Below are positions 62,530 through 64,000 of a stretch of 64,000 nt of DNA, piece by piece. A program made the position numbers and the translations under genes. The notes beneath the pieces are model-generated. The model searched no databases, was not told the DNA's origin, and worked only from the letters and a program-made list of their open reading frames with translations. This DNA comes from Pseudooceanicola nanhaiensis DSM 18065 (lineage in GTDB: Bacteria; Pseudomonadota; Alphaproteobacteria; Rhodobacterales; Rhodobacteraceae), in contig NZ_JHZF01000011.1 of NCBI RefSeq assembly GCF_000688295.1, positions 310,001-374,000 of the forward strand, read 5' to 3'. The first letter of the stretch is position 1, and each line of letters begins with the position of its first letter.

Positions 62530-64000
62530 TCAGGACACGTCCTTGTAGGAGATCTCCCGCGTGTCCGAGCCGGTCTTGCCGCGGCGGACGAGCAGTCGGT
62601 TCAGCGCGTGGATATAGGCCTTGACGCTCGCGACGACCGTGTCGGTGTCGGCTGATTGCCCGGTGACGATGCGGCCGTCCTCTTCCAGCCGGACCGAGAC
62701 GGTGGCCTGCGCGTCGGTGCCTTCCGTCACCGCGTGCACCTGGTAGAGCTGCAGCCGGACGTCATGCGGGAAGATCGCCTTGATGCAGTTGAAGGCGGCG
62801 TCCACGGGGCCGTCCCCGGTGGAGGAGACCTCCTTCTCCGCGCCGTCGACGAGCATGGTCATCTCGGCCTCCTGGCCCTCGGTCCCGCAGACCACGCGGA
62901 GCCGCTTGAGCGCCAGCCGGTCGGCGCCCGCATCGTCGGACATCTGGACGAGGGCGATGAGGTCCTCGTCATAGACCTCCTTCTTGCGGTCGGCGAGATC
63001 CTTGAAGCGGACGAAGACGTCCTTGAGCTGGTTCTCCCCCATCTCGATCCCGAGGCCCTTGAGCTTGGAGCGGAGCGCCGCGCGGCCCGAGTGCTTGCCG
63101 AGGACGATGTTGTCCTCGTTCAGACCGATGTCGGCGGGCTTCATGATCTCGAAGGTCTCGACGTTCTTCAGCACGCCGTCCTGGTGGATGCCAGACTCGT
63201 GAAGGAAGGCGTTCTTGCCGACGATCGCCTTGTTGAACTGGACCGCGAAGCCCGAGACGGTGGCGACCCGGCGCGAGAGGTTCATGATCTTCGTGGTGTC
63301 GATGCCGGTGCGGTAGGGCATGATGTCGTTGCGCACGCGCAGCGCCATCACCACCTCTTCGAGCGCGGTGTTGCCGGCGCGTTCGCCCAGGCCGTTGATC
63401 GTGCATTCGATCTGGCGGGCGCCGGCCTCGACCGCGGCGAGGCTGTTCGCCGTCGCCATGCCGAGGTCGTTGTGGCAGTGCGTCGAGAAGACCACCTCGT
63501 CGGCGCCGGGGACGCGTTCGAGGAGCATGCGGATGATCTCGGCGCTTTCGCGGGGCGCGGTGTAGCCCACCGTGTCGGGGATGTTGATCGTCGTGGCGCC
63601 GGCCTTGATCGCGATCTCGACCACGCGGCAGAGATAGTCGCGCTCGGTCCGGGTGGCGTCCATCGGCGACCATTGCACGTCATCGCAGAGGTTGCGGGCG
63701 TGGGTCACGGTCTCGTGGATCCGTTCGGCCATCTGGTCCATGTCGAGGTTCGGGATCGCCCGGTGCAGCGGGGAGGTGCCGATGAAGGTGTGGATCCGCG
63801 GCCGTTTCGCGTGCTGGATCGCTTCCCAGTTCCGGTCGATGTCGGGGATCTGGGCGCGGGACAGCCCGCAGATCACTGAGTTCCGCGCGTTCTTCGCGAT
63901 CTCGGACACGGCGCGGAAATCGCCTTCCGAGGCGATCGGGAAGCCGGCCTCGATGATGTCGACGCCCATCTCGTCGAGCAGGCCCGCGATCTCGAGCTTT
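62530..64000 (-). CDS. leuA: 2-isopropylmalate synthase, 5' end outside window (partial)
   Basis: At least 490 residues are visible and the frame is still open at the window end (KLEIAGLLDEMG precedes the first internal Met), so only about 25-30 N-terminal residues are missing. The catalytic barrel shows HCHNDLGMATANSL (metal His pair), NGLGERAGN and HESGIHQDG. The C-terminal 130 residues form the leucine-binding LeuA regulatory domain (FPHDVRLQLYQVHAVTEGTD). It condenses 2-ketoisovalerate with acetyl-CoA as the first step of leucine synthesis, with feedback inhibition by leucine expected. It ends at the strong terminator. Confidence 0.95.
   Translation of the reverse strand, partial: KLEIAGLLDEMGVDIIEAGFPIASEGDFRAVSEIAKNARNSVICGLSRAQIPDIDRNWEAIQHAKRPRIHTFIGTSPLHRAIPNLDMDQMAERIHETVTHARNLCDDVQWSPMDATRTERDYLCRVVEIAIKAGATTINIPDTVGYTAPRESAEIIRMLLERVPGADEVVFSTHCHNDLGMATANSLAAVEAGARQIECTINGLGERAGNTALEEVVMALRVRNDIMPYRTGIDTTKIMNLSRRVATVSGFAVQFNKAIVGKNAFLHESGIHQDGVLKNVETFEIMKPADIGLNEDNIVLGKHSGRAALRSKLKGLGIEMGENQLKDVFVRFKDLADRKKEVYDEDLIALVQMSDDAGADRLALKRLRVVCGTEGQEAEMTMLVDGAEKEVSSTGDGPVDAAFNCIKAIFPHDVRLQLYQVHAVTEGTDAQATVSVRLEEDGRIVTGQSADTDTVVASVKAYIHALNRLLVRRGKTGSDTREISYKDVS

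Noticed and set aside
1-64000. Signs of a mobile element, prophage, CRISPR array or tRNA-linked integration site
   Set aside because: No transposase, integrase, terminal repeats, spaced direct repeats or tRNA-like cloverleaf could be found by eye; base composition looks uniform throughout.

Overview
This is 64 kb of very GC-rich chromosomal DNA with dense, co-directional operons and the codon bias of a free-living alphaproteobacterium. The gene content points to Rhodobacteraceae/Paracoccaceae (Rhodobacter/Roseobacter relatives). The best indicators are a complete sorbitol/mannitol (smo/mtl) operon and an opgG-opgI-opgH-opgC glucan operon, both in the gene order known from Rhodobacter sphaeroides. 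A short intergenic element of a style I associate with this family is also present twice. I saw no tRNA, rRNA, CRISPR array, insertion sequence or phage gene.

Layout. 1-2.4 kb: a 5'-truncated gene, a Crp/Fnr regulator, a RIO/InaA-like kinase and a small unknown gene. 2.5-8.5 kb: a CodA-like amidohydrolase with a complete BMP-type (nucleoside) ABC importer. 8.6-13.2 kb: a four-gene, stop-start-coupled operon (flavin monooxygenase, BASS symporter, NAD-epimerase, SDR) with a divergent TetR gene and a perfect operator palindrome. 13.2-16 kb: a secreted YbaY-NlpE-META fusion and a second amidohydrolase that lacks a metal-binding Asp. 16.2-25.5 kb: HAD phosphatase, SorC regulator, SmoEFGK importer, sorbitol dehydrogenase, mannitol dehydrogenase and fructokinase; together these convert hexitols to fructose-6-phosphate. 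25.5-30.8 kb: a DksA-like protein and the osmoregulated periplasmic glucan operon, including a 55-residue OpgI. 30.8-35.7 kb: a GbsR/MarR regulator, membrane fusion protein and RND pump operon with an 18-20 bp operator.

35.7-53.2 kb is one catabolic regulon built around a TetR gene. On the minus strand are TetR, thiolase, FadJ-type enzyme, alpha-methylacyl-CoA racemase, a small ORF, acyl-CoA ligase and a pair of acyl-CoA dehydrogenases. On the plus strand are LivHMGF, an AMP-forming ligase, a periplasmic binding protein and a third acyl-CoA dehydrogenase. The two arms share a symmetric divergent promoter. I infer uptake, CoA activation and beta-oxidation of a carboxylate, possibly methyl-branched; the substrate is unknown.

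53.3-64 kb: a small membrane protein, a membrane anti-sigma-like stub, a second RND pump with its fusion protein, an orphan CHASE-PAS histidine kinase, a 20-codon hydrophobic microprotein ORF, nitronate monooxygenase, the second copy of the intergenic element, a strong bidirectional terminator, and leuA running off the window end.

The least explained items are the hairpin-plus-box intergenic element, the microprotein, the FMO-BASS-epimerase-SDR operon and the Liv-linked branched acyl-CoA regulon.
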